In this document: positions 52,354-60,493 of the stretch, in pieces
Layout of the letters: every line of letters begins with the position of its first letter
Numbering within the stretch: position 1 is the stretch's first letter
Assembly: GCF_019492185.1 (NCBI RefSeq)
Contig: NZ_JAICCF010000001.1
Coordinates: 868,001 to 932,000 of the forward strand
Reading direction: 5' to 3'
From: Chitinophaga rhizophila
GTDB lineage: Bacteria > Bacteroidota > Bacteroidia > Chitinophagales > Chitinophagaceae
Length of the DNA stretch: 64,000 bases
The notes under the pieces: generated by a model
Databases searched by the model: none
Seen by the model: only the letters and a program-made list of their open reading frames with translations
What the model was told of the DNA's origin: nothing
Translations under genes and position numbers: made by a program

Positions 52354-53064
52354 ATGAAAAACACTTACAGCTTAACTCCTGCCAGCAGGCTCTTCACCTT
52401 ATTTATGACAGCCGTATGCTGGCTCAGCGCCGTACAGGTCTGCGCTGCACAAGAGATAGATCCATCACAAAGCATGAAAAGGCATAAGCCTTATACACTG
52501 AAGATCAACAAAGGCTCCTGGTGGATAGGCGGCGGACTTGGTATAAGCGGCTCCGTAGCGCCTATGGGCCAATATATAGGTACAGCAGCTACACTTTCCG
52601 GCAAGGGTGGTTATCATGTGATTGATAAACTGTCTGTTGGCCTGAGTATTACCGCAGGACTGAACATAGCGGATAAGAAAAGCGCCGGTGTGTACAACAG
52701 GGGATTTAGTATGCTGGTTGGTCCGATCGTGCAGTACATCATTCCACTATCAAAATCATTCTTTCTACAGCCCATTGTAGGAGCAACATGGGGACCTATG
52801 AATATTAAATCCATGGTTTCTCCTGCCGGCGCTGAAGAACAGTATGCCAGGATCAAAGGACATGCCTTCTGCGAACTGGCAGGCATAGGCCCCTTTTTTG
52901 AAGTAATACCTGGTAAAGCTAGTTTTGGTGCACAATTCCTGGTATCATCCATACAGCAGACTACCAACGTATATACTGATAGTGGGGAAAAAGTACCTGA
53001 TACACAGATCAAGGACAGAAAAACAGGCCCTGCAATGGTTATGGAATTTAGATTACATCTTTAA
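52354..53064 (+). CDS. Outer-membrane beta-barrel protein (porin-family-like)
   Basis: 236 aa with an export signal (cleavage near VCAAQE, about residue 33). Residues about 55-236 show alternating hydrophobic strands with Gly-rich turns (WWIGGGLGISGSV, HVIDKLSVGLSITAGLNI, FLQPIVGATWG) and a C-terminal MVMEFRLHL that ends on an aromatic/hydrophobic strand, typical of 8-10 stranded Bacteroidota barrels. It probably sits in the outer membrane. Function not known. The DUF3095 gene follows by 32 bp and may share the transcript. Confidence 0.8.
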   Translation: MKNTYSLTPASRLFTLFMTAVCWLSAVQVCAAQEIDPSQSMKRHKPYTLKINKGSWWIGGGLGISGSVAPMGQYIGTAATLSGKGGYHVIDKLSVGLSITAGLNIADKKSAGVYNRGFSMLVGPIVQYIIPLSKSFFLQPIVGATWGPMNIKSMVSPAGAEEQYARIKGHAFCELAGIGPFFEVIPGKASFGAQFLVSSIQQTTNVYTDSGEKVPDTQIKDRKTGPAMVMEFRLHL

Positions 53065-53096
53065 CTCTCTCAGCAAAAAAGGCTCAGATACAGTTT

Positions 53097-54257
53097 ATGT
53101 CACTCAACAATGATCAGTTTTATTCCAGGTTACCGGTAAATCGTATTCCGCTGAGTGAGCTGTTAACGGAAGCCCATTTGTTTTACCATGTACCTGAAGA
53201 CTGGCATGTGATCATTACTGATATCAGAGGATCGACAGCCGTTGTACAAAGCGGACTGCACGAAACCGTTAACCTGGTGGCTACTGGCAGCATTGTAGCG
53301 GTACTTAATATCAGTTTCAGGGCCAATATTACTGTTCCATTTTTCTTCGGAGGTGACGGAGCGACCTTTATCGTACCGGCTTCCATCAAGGATACCGCTA
53401 TCAAAGCGCTCCTGTTGTATAAAAAGAATACACAGGAGAGCTTTGATATAGATCTCCGGATAGGAACAGTTGCAGTCAGGGATATCTATGCCGCCGGACA
53501 CACCCTGCGGATTACAAAGTTTAATAGCAGCGGTAACTTCCATATCCCGGTTATATTAGGCAATGGTCTTAACTATGCCGAAAAACAGATCAAAGGAGAA
53601 GACTACCTGCTGCCCGGAGATTTCCTGCCGGATAATGAAGTGGATCTTACTGGGATGCAATGCCGGTGGGACAAAATCAAACCACCGGAAAGCCATTATG
53701 AGGTAGTGTCGCTGATCGTGGTATCAACCGCAGAAGAAACACAATCCGCCGTATTCAGGGAGGTCATCACACATATAGACACCATCTACGGACTACCTGA
53801 GAAAAGGCAGCCGATCTCCATCCCACAACTCCGGTTGAAAAGCACCTTTACAAAACTGGGGCTGGAACTTAGAGCAAGGTTTGGCAGAAAGAAATTCGTA
53901 GAGCAGATGAAGACCTGGCTGACTAACCTGCTAGGGCGTTTGTATTTCCGCACTAAATCCGGGCGAACTTACCTGAGCCGGTTGGTTGAAATGTCGGATA
54001 CGCTGGTTATAGATGGTAAGATTAATACGGTCATTGCCGGCACAGAAGCCCAGCGGCAGGAACTGGTGACGCAACTCAATATACTTGAAAATGCCGGGCG
54101 TATACTCTATGCTTTCTATGCCAGCAAAGAATCGGTGATGTCCTGCTATGTTAGAGACTACAAGGATGAACACATCCATTTTGTAGATGGCGCAGAAGGA
54201 GGATATACCAAGGCCGCCGGTGTGTTGAAGCTCAAATTTGTCCACCTCTCGGCTTAA
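53097..54257 (+). CDS. DUF3095 family protein with nucleotidyl-cyclase-like motifs
   Basis: 386 aa, cytosolic. It follows the DUF3095 pattern: DWHVIITDIRGSTAVVQSG at 35-53, a VNLVATGSIVAVLN helix and FFFGGDGATFIVP at 82-94. The two acidic motifs TDIRGST (D42) and GGDG (D87) lie 45 residues apart, as do the two metal-binding aspartates of class III adenylate/guanylate cyclases. The remaining 290 residues do not look like a second cyclase half. Catalysis has not been shown for the family as far as I know. Downstream of the barrel gene by 32 bp; the LytS-type kinase follows after a promoter of its own. Confidence 0.85.
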   Translation: MSLNNDQFYSRLPVNRIPLSELLTEAHLFYHVPEDWHVIITDIRGSTAVVQSGLHETVNLVATGSIVAVLNISFRANITVPFFFGGDGATFIVPASIKDTAIKALLLYKKNTQESFDIDLRIGTVAVRDIYAAGHTLRITKFNSSGNFHIPVILGNGLNYAEKQIKGEDYLLPGDFLPDNEVDLTGMQCRWDKIKPPESHYEVVSLIVVSTAEETQSAVFREVITHIDTIYGLPEKRQPISIPQLRLKSTFTKLGLELRARFGRKKFVEQMKTWLTNLLGRLYFRTKSGRTYLSRLVEMSDTLVIDGKINTVIAGTEAQRQELVTQLNILENAGRILYAFYASKESVMSCYVRDYKDEHIHFVDGAEGGYTKAAGVLKLKFVHLSA

Positions 54258-54304
54258 TCTGACCGGTTGCCCTTTTGCGATTATCCCCGGGAAAGAAGAA
54301 GCTA

Positions 54305-54312
54305 TATCTTTG
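54305..54312 (+). promoter_or_regulatory. -7 box of the LytS-type kinase gene
   Basis: TATCTTTG, 39 bp before the proposed GTG start at 54351. It lies inside the longer ATG-started frame from 54267, so that longer start is disfavoured. Confidence 0.5.
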
Positions 54313-54350
54313 AAGGAGCACAACGGTATTGTTTCAGCCAATTATTTACA

Positions 54351-55373
54351 GTGACTAATCAACGTTCATTTAAAGTATCGCCGCTTATCATCTGGCTCAG
54401 TTCCATATTTCTGGGAGTACTGGCCTCCGTACCCAAGATAGCGGAGCATCACTTCAATACGAGGGAAGCAGTGGTTAACTCTGCCATCACTGCTATATTT
54501 TCCCTGCTCGTATGGTATTACAACATCTATACGCTGCCCAGGTATTCCAAAAGAGATATCTATAAAGGCATCTCCGTTACCCGGTTATTTAGCAGCCTTG
54601 TATTCGGGATGGGAGTTATGTTATTACTGGCTTTCGGTCAGCAGTTACTGATCTCAACACTCAGTTTCGGTCCGGTGATGCTGATGGTAGAAGTCAGGGG
54701 TATACTTATCAACCTGATGTTCTACATGTTCCTGCATTTGTTATATCAGAACTACCACAATCAGCAGGTGCGTATAGAACTGGAACGTTCAAAATCTGAT
54801 ACTCTGGGTGCACAGTATGAACTATTAAAGCAGCAGATCAATCCACACTTCCTTTTCAACAGTCTGAATACTTTGAAAACAATGATAGAAGTGAATGATA
54901 AGCAGTCGGTGGAATTTGTACTGAAGCTGTCTGAGTTTTACCGGTTCACACTTGAGAGCCGCAAGCTGGATCTGATCCAACTGTCGGAAGAACTGGACAT
55001 TGTAACGGCCTATATGTTCCTGCTGAAGGCCAGGTTTGAAGATGGTATTGATATGCATAACGAGATACCATCCGGTTATCATCAATCGATGATTCCACCT
55101 TTCACTTTACAGTTGCTGATTGAAAACTGTATCAAGCATAATGTAGTGTCACTGGAGTATCCTTTGCAGATCCGGCTGTATGCAGAGCAGGAGTTTATTG
55201 TGGTGGAGAATGACCTGCAACCCAAAATGGAGGCTGAAGCCTCTATGCATGTTGGCTTGAACAATATTAATGAAAGGTATCATCACCTGTTGGATAAAGC
55301 AATTGTGATTGAAGAAACTGCCACTACCTTTAAAGTAAAATTACCAGTGATCCATGAATATTCTGATAATTGA
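54351..55373 (+). CDS. LytS/YpdA-type sensor histidine kinase
   Basis: 340 aa from the GTG at 54351 (VTNQRSFKVSPLIIW); an ATG at 54267 exists, but the promoter box lies between them. Four membrane segments (about 10-150) are followed by a His_kinase domain with QINPHFLFNSLNTL (phosphorylated His in PHFLFN) and a HATPase region with ENCIKHN and HVGLNNINERY. No periplasmic sensor domain, so the signal may be sensed in the membrane. Its 3' end overlaps the response regulator by 20 bp, so the two are a coupled pair. Confidence 0.9.
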   Translation: MTNQRSFKVSPLIIWLSSIFLGVLASVPKIAEHHFNTREAVVNSAITAIFSLLVWYYNIYTLPRYSKRDIYKGISVTRLFSSLVFGMGVMLLLAFGQQLLISTLSFGPVMLMVEVRGILINLMFYMFLHLLYQNYHNQQVRIELERSKSDTLGAQYELLKQQINPHFLFNSLNTLKTMIEVNDKQSVEFVLKLSEFYRFTLESRKLDLIQLSEELDIVTAYMFLLKARFEDGIDMHNEIPSGYHQSMIPPFTLQLLIENCIKHNVVSLEYPLQIRLYAEQEFIVVENDLQPKMEAEASMHVGLNNINERYHHLLDKAIVIEETATTFKVKLPVIHEYSDN

Positions 55374-56115
55374 AGACGAACTTAAAGCGGCTGCTTCGCT
55401 GGCTGCACTGATAAGTAAGATCAGACCAGAGGCCCGTATTGTATCGCAGCTACAAAGCATAAAGAGCAGTGTTGCCTATTTATCAGAACAGCCGCCTCCG
55501 GACCTCATATTTATGGACATACAGCTATCTGACGGGTTATGCTTCAATATCTTTAAAGCAGTGAAAATAGCCTGTCCGGTAGTTTTCTGTACAGCCTTTG
55601 ACGAATACACACTGGAGGCCTTCAAAGCGAATGGGGTGGATTATGTACTGAAACCTTTTTCAAAGGAAGATATTATAGCCGCCTTTAATAAAGTGGATGA
55701 GTTAAAGAATTTCTTCCAGCAGAATGCCTTGCCGCAGTTGAGCGATCTGCTCGCGAGGGTAGCTGCGCCGACAGGCAAAAAGAACTTCCTGGTATTCAAG
55801 AATAACAAGTATCTGAACATTGCCACAGACACGATCGCTTATTTCTATATCAGGAATGAAGCGACGCTGATCAGAAGTTTTGACCAGCAGGAATACAGTA
55901 TCAATCAATCCCTTGATCAGATCTATAACCTGCTGTCGCCGGAGCAGTTTTTCCGGGTGAACAGGCAGTACCTGGTCAACTTTGCGGCCATCAAAGAGGT
56001 GGAACACTATTTTGCGCGGAAGTTACTGGTCAATCTGACTATTCCGACACCAGATAAGCTGTTAATCAATAAGGAGAAGGTGCAGATCTTCCTGACCTGG
56101 TTAGAGAACAGGTAG
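55354..56115 (+). CDS. LytTR-family response regulator
   Basis: 253 aa: receiver domain (1-120; acidic EDE at 7-9, phosphoacceptor Asp in LIFMDIQLSDG, Lys in LKPFSKEDI) and a LytTR DNA-binding domain (about 145-250; DTIAYFYIRNEATLI, FFRVNRQYLVNF). It binds DNA as a dimer and activates targets on phosphorylation by the overlapping LytS-type kinase. The pair lies next to DUF3095 and barrel genes, which may be unrelated. Targets cannot be named. Confidence 0.93.
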   Translation: MNILIIEDELKAAASLAALISKIRPEARIVSQLQSIKSSVAYLSEQPPPDLIFMDIQLSDGLCFNIFKAVKIACPVVFCTAFDEYTLEAFKANGVDYVLKPFSKEDIIAAFNKVDELKNFFQQNALPQLSDLLARVAAPTGKKNFLVFKNNKYLNIATDTIAYFYIRNEATLIRSFDQQEYSINQSLDQIYNLLSPEQFFRVNRQYLVNFAAIKEVEHYFARKLLVNLTIPTPDKLLINKEKVQIFLTWLENR

Positions 56116-56205
56116 CAGGATACTGGCTGTTCCCGACGTTCAGGAATCCTGGTTAAATGATATCATGAGAAAGAGAATAGGCAAATGTATAGGGAGCATG
56201 CGTGA

Positions 56206-56505
56206 TTAGATGTCAGCCAGGAGAATGCTGAGCAGAATGGTGATGATTACTGCCGGCTGAATAATCCAGAGCATCTTTCCTTTGTTAGCGGCTTCACTGA
56301 AGGCGACTTTCAACAGGATATCCACTACTACAGCCGTCATCAGTATGGGCAGGCATAATGCGAGTAACAGTAACTCTGTGATACCCTGCTGTTCACCAAA
56401 GGCATGTATAATAAAAGTGATGCTGGTTACAATGATCAGAATCATACAGGGAGAGAAGATATATGCCCAGTTGATTCCTTTATTGGGGATGGTTGCTGAT
56501 TCCAT
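56206..56505 (-). CDS. Small three-span membrane protein
   Basis: 99 aa with three hydrophobic segments (about 13-35, 43-66 and 79-98) and few charges, inner-membrane topology. Not recognised as a family. Convergent with the LytTR regulator and upstream of the Gfo/Idh/MocA gene's terminator. Probably real given its clean segment pattern, but short. Confidence 0.65.
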   Translation of the reverse strand: MESATIPNKGINWAYIFSPCMILIIVTSITFIIHAFGEQQGITELLLLALCLPILMTAVVVDILLKVAFSEAANKGKMLWIIQPAVIITILLSILLADI

Positions 56506-56574
56506 AGGCGAGATTTACATACAATATAACGAATCCTGGCCATATTATGACATACCAGCCCAACTTTTATAAGA

Positions 56575-56608
56575 ATAAGAGCAGCCTGACTGTGCAGGCT
56601 GCTCTTAT
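56575..56608. terminator. Terminator of the Gfo/Idh/MocA gene
   Basis: ATAAGAGCAGCCTG (56575-56588) pairs with 56595-56608 (14 bp, 6-nt loop), just 4 bp past the stop on the minus strand. A- and T-rich flanks on both sides. Confidence 0.8.
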
Positions 56609-56611
56609 CAG

Positions 56612-57730
56612 TTATTTGAGATCTACTTTCTTACCTGTTTTGACTGCCAGGTAGATAGCATCCATAATTTTAAGGTCGCGTAAGCCTTCTTCCCCGCTGA
56701 CATCGACTACCGGCTTTTTACCTTTCAGAATAATATCAGACATTTCCTCCATTTGCAGGGTCTGATGTACCACAATGGGCTGATTCAGTTCACCTTTGTG
56801 CGTACGGCCTTTAATGGGTCCATAGCCAGTCGATGGCTGCATTTCAGCAAATCCTTTATCCCCGTTGAGGAAGAACTTGTCCAGGTTATTCATACTATAG
56901 GTAGACAGGCAGGAGGCTACAGCGCCGCTAGGGAAACCTAACTGGAACTGGATGGTCTCATCAACGCCTGGCTTGAATTTCTGGGTATCGGTCTTGGTTT
57001 CCTGAGCAGTTACCCATATAGGTTCCTCCCCTACCATATATCTTGCGCCATTAAGGGCATATATACCGATATCCATAAGGGAACCGCCACCGGCCAGTTC
57101 TTTGCTTAAACGCCATTGTGTAGGATCTCCTATTTTGAAGCCGCAGAGCCCCTGGAAGAAGAGTACTTTTCCAAATTCGCCGGCGTTACGCATCCTGATC
57201 ACTTCCAGCGTGTGTGGCTCAAAGTGCATGCGGTAGCCTACCAGCAGCTTTACATTCGCCTTCCGGCAGGCATCGATCATCTCCTGACCTTCCTTTGCAT
57301 TCAGGGCCATCGGCTTTTCACAGATGACATGTTTACCCGCTTTGGCGACCCTGATCACCTGATCATGGTGTAAGGCATTAGGTGTGATAACGTATACAGC
57401 GTCTATGTCCGGATTGTCTTTGATCTTATCAAAGTTGTCATAGTTGTAGCAGTTCTTCTCCGGAATACCATACTTTTCCTGCCAGGTCTTGATTTTGGAC
57501 GGCGTACCGCTGATCACACCTGTCAGTTTTGCCTTTTTACAGGCCAGCATAGATTCTGCCACCCGGGAGCCATATCCCCCCAATCCCATAATTGCTACCC
57601 GCAATACCGGCCCATCATAGGGCACTTCAGTCAGATCAGGTACGCCGGCCACTCCGAGGCGGGGAATAACAGTCAATGCAATGGCGGAAGCTGTAAGCTT
57701 ATGTAAAAAATGTCTTCTTGTATTCTTCAT
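56612..57730 (-). CDS. Gfo/Idh/MocA family oxidoreductase with Tat-like signal
   Basis: 372 aa. The N-terminus MKNTRRHFLHKLTASAIAL has the RRxFL twin-arginine pattern, so it is likely folded with its cofactor and exported. Rossmann motif GLGGYGSRVA near residue 50, then EKPMALN (the EKP motif of the family, Lys catalytic), and the C-terminal alpha/beta domain (GGGSLMDIGIYALN). Members are NAD(P)-dependent sugar oxidoreductases; exported forms such as glucose-fructose oxidoreductase keep a tightly bound NADP. The substrate is probably a sugar; none is specified by sequence. Confidence 0.9.
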   Translation of the reverse strand: MKNTRRHFLHKLTASAIALTVIPRLGVAGVPDLTEVPYDGPVLRVAIMGLGGYGSRVAESMLACKKAKLTGVISGTPSKIKTWQEKYGIPEKNCYNYDNFDKIKDNPDIDAVYVITPNALHHDQVIRVAKAGKHVICEKPMALNAKEGQEMIDACRKANVKLLVGYRMHFEPHTLEVIRMRNAGEFGKVLFFQGLCGFKIGDPTQWRLSKELAGGGSLMDIGIYALNGARYMVGEEPIWVTAQETKTDTQKFKPGVDETIQFQLGFPSGAVASCLSTYSMNNLDKFFLNGDKGFAEMQPSTGYGPIKGRTHKGELNQPIVVHQTLQMEEMSDIILKGKKPVVDVSGEEGLRDLKIMDAIYLAVKTGKKVDLK

Positions 57731-57994
57731 AACAAGGGCTGGGTTTTATAAGAGATGTGTCCAAGTAAGATATTGAGAAATTCAGGGTTCTGCAACCCTT
57801 TCATACAAAACTCTCTTCTCACAATTTTTATACCTGAACTAACTGCTAAAAACGGACAGTCACTATATCAAAACCGGACACTACACCTGCAACCAGCTCT
57901 ACTAACCTATTCATTATCATATATATCAGCATTTGGTATACTGTTGGGGATCATCAGATCGTATATTAGTCGGGGGATTCCTAAATATAAACAT

Positions 57995-60403
57995 ATGTTC
58001 AGGTACTATTATAAGATCGCCACACGCAATCTCTGGAGGAACAAAGGATTTTCAGTGATCACTATTCTGGGGCTGGCTATAGGGCTGGCCACCTGTCTGC
58101 TGATAGCTTTATTTGTCATAGACGAATTGACCTATGACTCCTACAATAAACATGCAGACCGCACTTATCGCATCAATGCAGATTTCCTGGTAAATGGAAA
58201 CACATTCAGAGAGAGGTTTTCCCCTGCGCAGTTCGGGGCCGTTTTAACACAGGACTATCCTCAGATTGAGACATACACCCGCCTGTTGCAGCAGGATAAT
58301 ATACTGGTCAAAAAAGGAGAGCAGACCCTTATGGAGCAGAACGTATGCTATGCCGATTCAACAGTATTTGATGTACTTGACCTGGAAATGATTGCCGGAA
58401 ATGCTGTTACTGCGCTACGTAACCCGAACAATATGGTGATATCAGCGCGTATGGCCAAAAAGTACTTCAACAGCATTGACGTAGTCGGCAAAACCTTACA
58501 GACGGATAATATCGCCACATATACCATTAGCGGCGTAATCAAAGATATGCCTTCGCAGGCGCATGTACACTTTGATTTCCTGAGAGCGATGGCAAGCGAA
58601 CCTGAAAGCAGGGAAGCCAGCTGGATGTCGGACAACTTTGTAACCTACGTACGCGTACGTCCGGAAGTGACACAACAACAGCTGGAAGGCTGGCTGCAAA
58701 AGGCAACTGCCAAGTATATGGAGAATGACCTGCGGAAGCTGACCGGCAGTAGTCTTGCAGATCTGGAAAAGAAAGGCGGGCATTTCAGGTATGACGCTAT
58801 TCCTATCAGAAAGATCCACCTGGAATCTGACCTGGTGAATGAAGCAGAGCCCTCCGGTAATATCCAGTATGTCTATATTTTCATCATCACTGCCGTTATC
58901 ATCCTGCTGATTGCCTGTGTAAACTTTATGAACCTGTCTACTGCACGTTCTGCCGGCCGGGCAAAAGAAGTTGGCCTCAGAAAGGTAATGGGCTCTGAAC
59001 GCAGTACCCTGATTATACAATTCCTGGCAGAATCTATGATCACCAGTTGCTGCGCCATGCTGATTGCCCTGGTGATCGCCTCGTTCATGATCCCTTACCT
59101 GAACGAGCTCTCCGGCAAATCACTACAGATATCCCTATCCTCATTAACATGGATACTGCCTTCGTTGCTGGTGATTGTTATTATCGTCGGACTACTTGCA
59201 GGCAGTTACCCTGCGTTCTTCCTTTCTTCCTTTGAACCGGTAAGCGTGCTGAAAGGTAAACTGTCCAATGGCTTTAAAAGCAGCTGGCTCAGAAACAGCC
59301 TGGTTGTTTTCCAGTTTGCAGCAGCGATCCTGCTGATTGTCGGCACACTGGTTATTTACAACCAGCTAAGCTTTATCCGTAATAAAAAGCTGGGTTATAA
59401 CCGGCAGCAGGTACTGATATTGAACAATACCCAGTCCCTCTGGATACATGCCAAAGGATTCAAGGAAGAAGTACTGAAGATACCTGGAGTAACCGCCGGA
59501 ACGATGACCCGCAGTCTGCCGACAGAAATGAACCTGAACACCAGCATTTATTCAAAAGATGCAGCCAGAACTGCTGGTCAAGTTATAGGCATTAATGAGT
59601 GGTACATTGATACAGATTACTTCAATACGCTGGGGATGGAGATGGCTGGCGGCAGGAACTTCTCTCCGGAGATGCCTACAGATACCAATGCGCTTATCCT
59701 CAATGAGACAGCTGCAAAACTGCTGGGCTTTACGGACATTACCGGCAAATACCTGTATAGCGGAAACAGGAAAATGGAGATCATAGGTATTGTAAAGGAC
59801 TTCAATTCCGGCTCTCTCCGCAACAAGATTCCACCGGCAGTATTCACCCTGGGGGAATATACCGCGAAGATGGCATTCCGTATCAACACCACTGATGTGC
59901 AACGTACCATCCGGGAAATAGCTAAGGCATATCATGCAAGACCTGGTATGCAGGGACAACCGTTCAGCTATACCTTTATGGATGACGACTTCAATAAGCT
60001 ATATATCTCTGAGGCTCGCACCGGAAAGATCTTTATTTCCTTTGCGGTACTTGCAATCCTGATTGCCTCACTGGGCGTATTTGGTCTTATTACCTACGCG
60101 GCAGAACAGCGCAGGAAGGAAATTGGTATCCGTAAGGTGTTGGGTGCTTCAGTAACAAGTATTGTGACGATGCTTTCGTCTGACTTCATCAAACTGATCG
60201 GACTTGCGGCTGTTATTACCATTCCGCTGTCCTGGTTATTGATGAATAAATGGCTGCAGAACTTCGCTTACCGGATTGATATCAGCTGGCAGGTGTTTGT
60301 GATCTCGATTGCACTGATGGTCATTGTTACCCTGGTAACGATTAGTATTAAGGCAATCAAGGCTGCGATGGTGAACCCTGTCAGCAGCCTCAAAGCTGAT
60401 TAA
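57995..60403 (+). CDS. MacB/FtsX-type ABC transporter permease
   Basis: 802 aa from the Met at 57995 (MFRYYYKIATRNLWRNKGF), the usual start for Bacteroidota permeases of this class; an upstream ATG at 57755 gives 80 unlikely residues. Two halves each show a TM, a large extracytoplasmic MacB_PCD domain and an FtsX unit with three TMs (NLSTARSAGRAKEVGLRKVMG and QRRKEIGIRKVLGA mark the conserved coupling loops). It couples ATP hydrolysis to extracytoplasmic mechanical work or export. No ATPase gene is adjacent, so it must pair with one elsewhere. Single gene. Confidence 0.88.
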   Translation: MFRYYYKIATRNLWRNKGFSVITILGLAIGLATCLLIALFVIDELTYDSYNKHADRTYRINADFLVNGNTFRERFSPAQFGAVLTQDYPQIETYTRLLQQDNILVKKGEQTLMEQNVCYADSTVFDVLDLEMIAGNAVTALRNPNNMVISARMAKKYFNSIDVVGKTLQTDNIATYTISGVIKDMPSQAHVHFDFLRAMASEPESREASWMSDNFVTYVRVRPEVTQQQLEGWLQKATAKYMENDLRKLTGSSLADLEKKGGHFRYDAIPIRKIHLESDLVNEAEPSGNIQYVYIFIITAVIILLIACVNFMNLSTARSAGRAKEVGLRKVMGSERSTLIIQFLAESMITSCCAMLIALVIASFMIPYLNELSGKSLQISLSSLTWILPSLLVIVIIVGLLAGSYPAFFLSSFEPVSVLKGKLSNGFKSSWLRNSLVVFQFAAAILLIVGTLVIYNQLSFIRNKKLGYNRQQVLILNNTQSLWIHAKGFKEEVLKIPGVTAGTMTRSLPTEMNLNTSIYSKDAARTAGQVIGINEWYIDTDYFNTLGMEMAGGRNFSPEMPTDTNALILNETAAKLLGFTDITGKYLYSGNRKMEIIGIVKDFNSGSLRNKIPPAVFTLGEYTAKMAFRINTTDVQRTIREIAKAYHARPGMQGQPFSYTFMDDDFNKLYISEARTGKIFISFAVLAILIASLGVFGLITYAAEQRRKEIGIRKVLGASVTSIVTMLSSDFIKLIGLAAVITIPLSWLLMNKWLQNFAYRIDISWQVFVISIALMVIVTLVTISIKAIKAAMVNPVSSLKAD

Positions 60404-60422
60404 ACCATCAGCGGTAACTACG

Positions 60423-60482
60423 CAGGGATCAGGAGCCGGATATCAGCAGTTCGCTTTATCAAAGTCCGGTTCCTGAGCCCTG
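60423..60482. terminator. Bidirectional terminator between the permease and GH71/99-like genes
   Basis: An imperfect stem of about 18 bp (60423-60440 with 60465-60482) separated by a 24-nt loop, located between two convergent stops. Confidence 0.6.
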
Positions 60483-60493
60483 ATATAGTGTTA

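Noticed and set aside
58348-59959. Several minus-strand frames (up to 174 codons) opposite the MacB/FtsX-type gene
   Set aside because: They are antisense shadows of a long permease frame with clear FtsX motifs.
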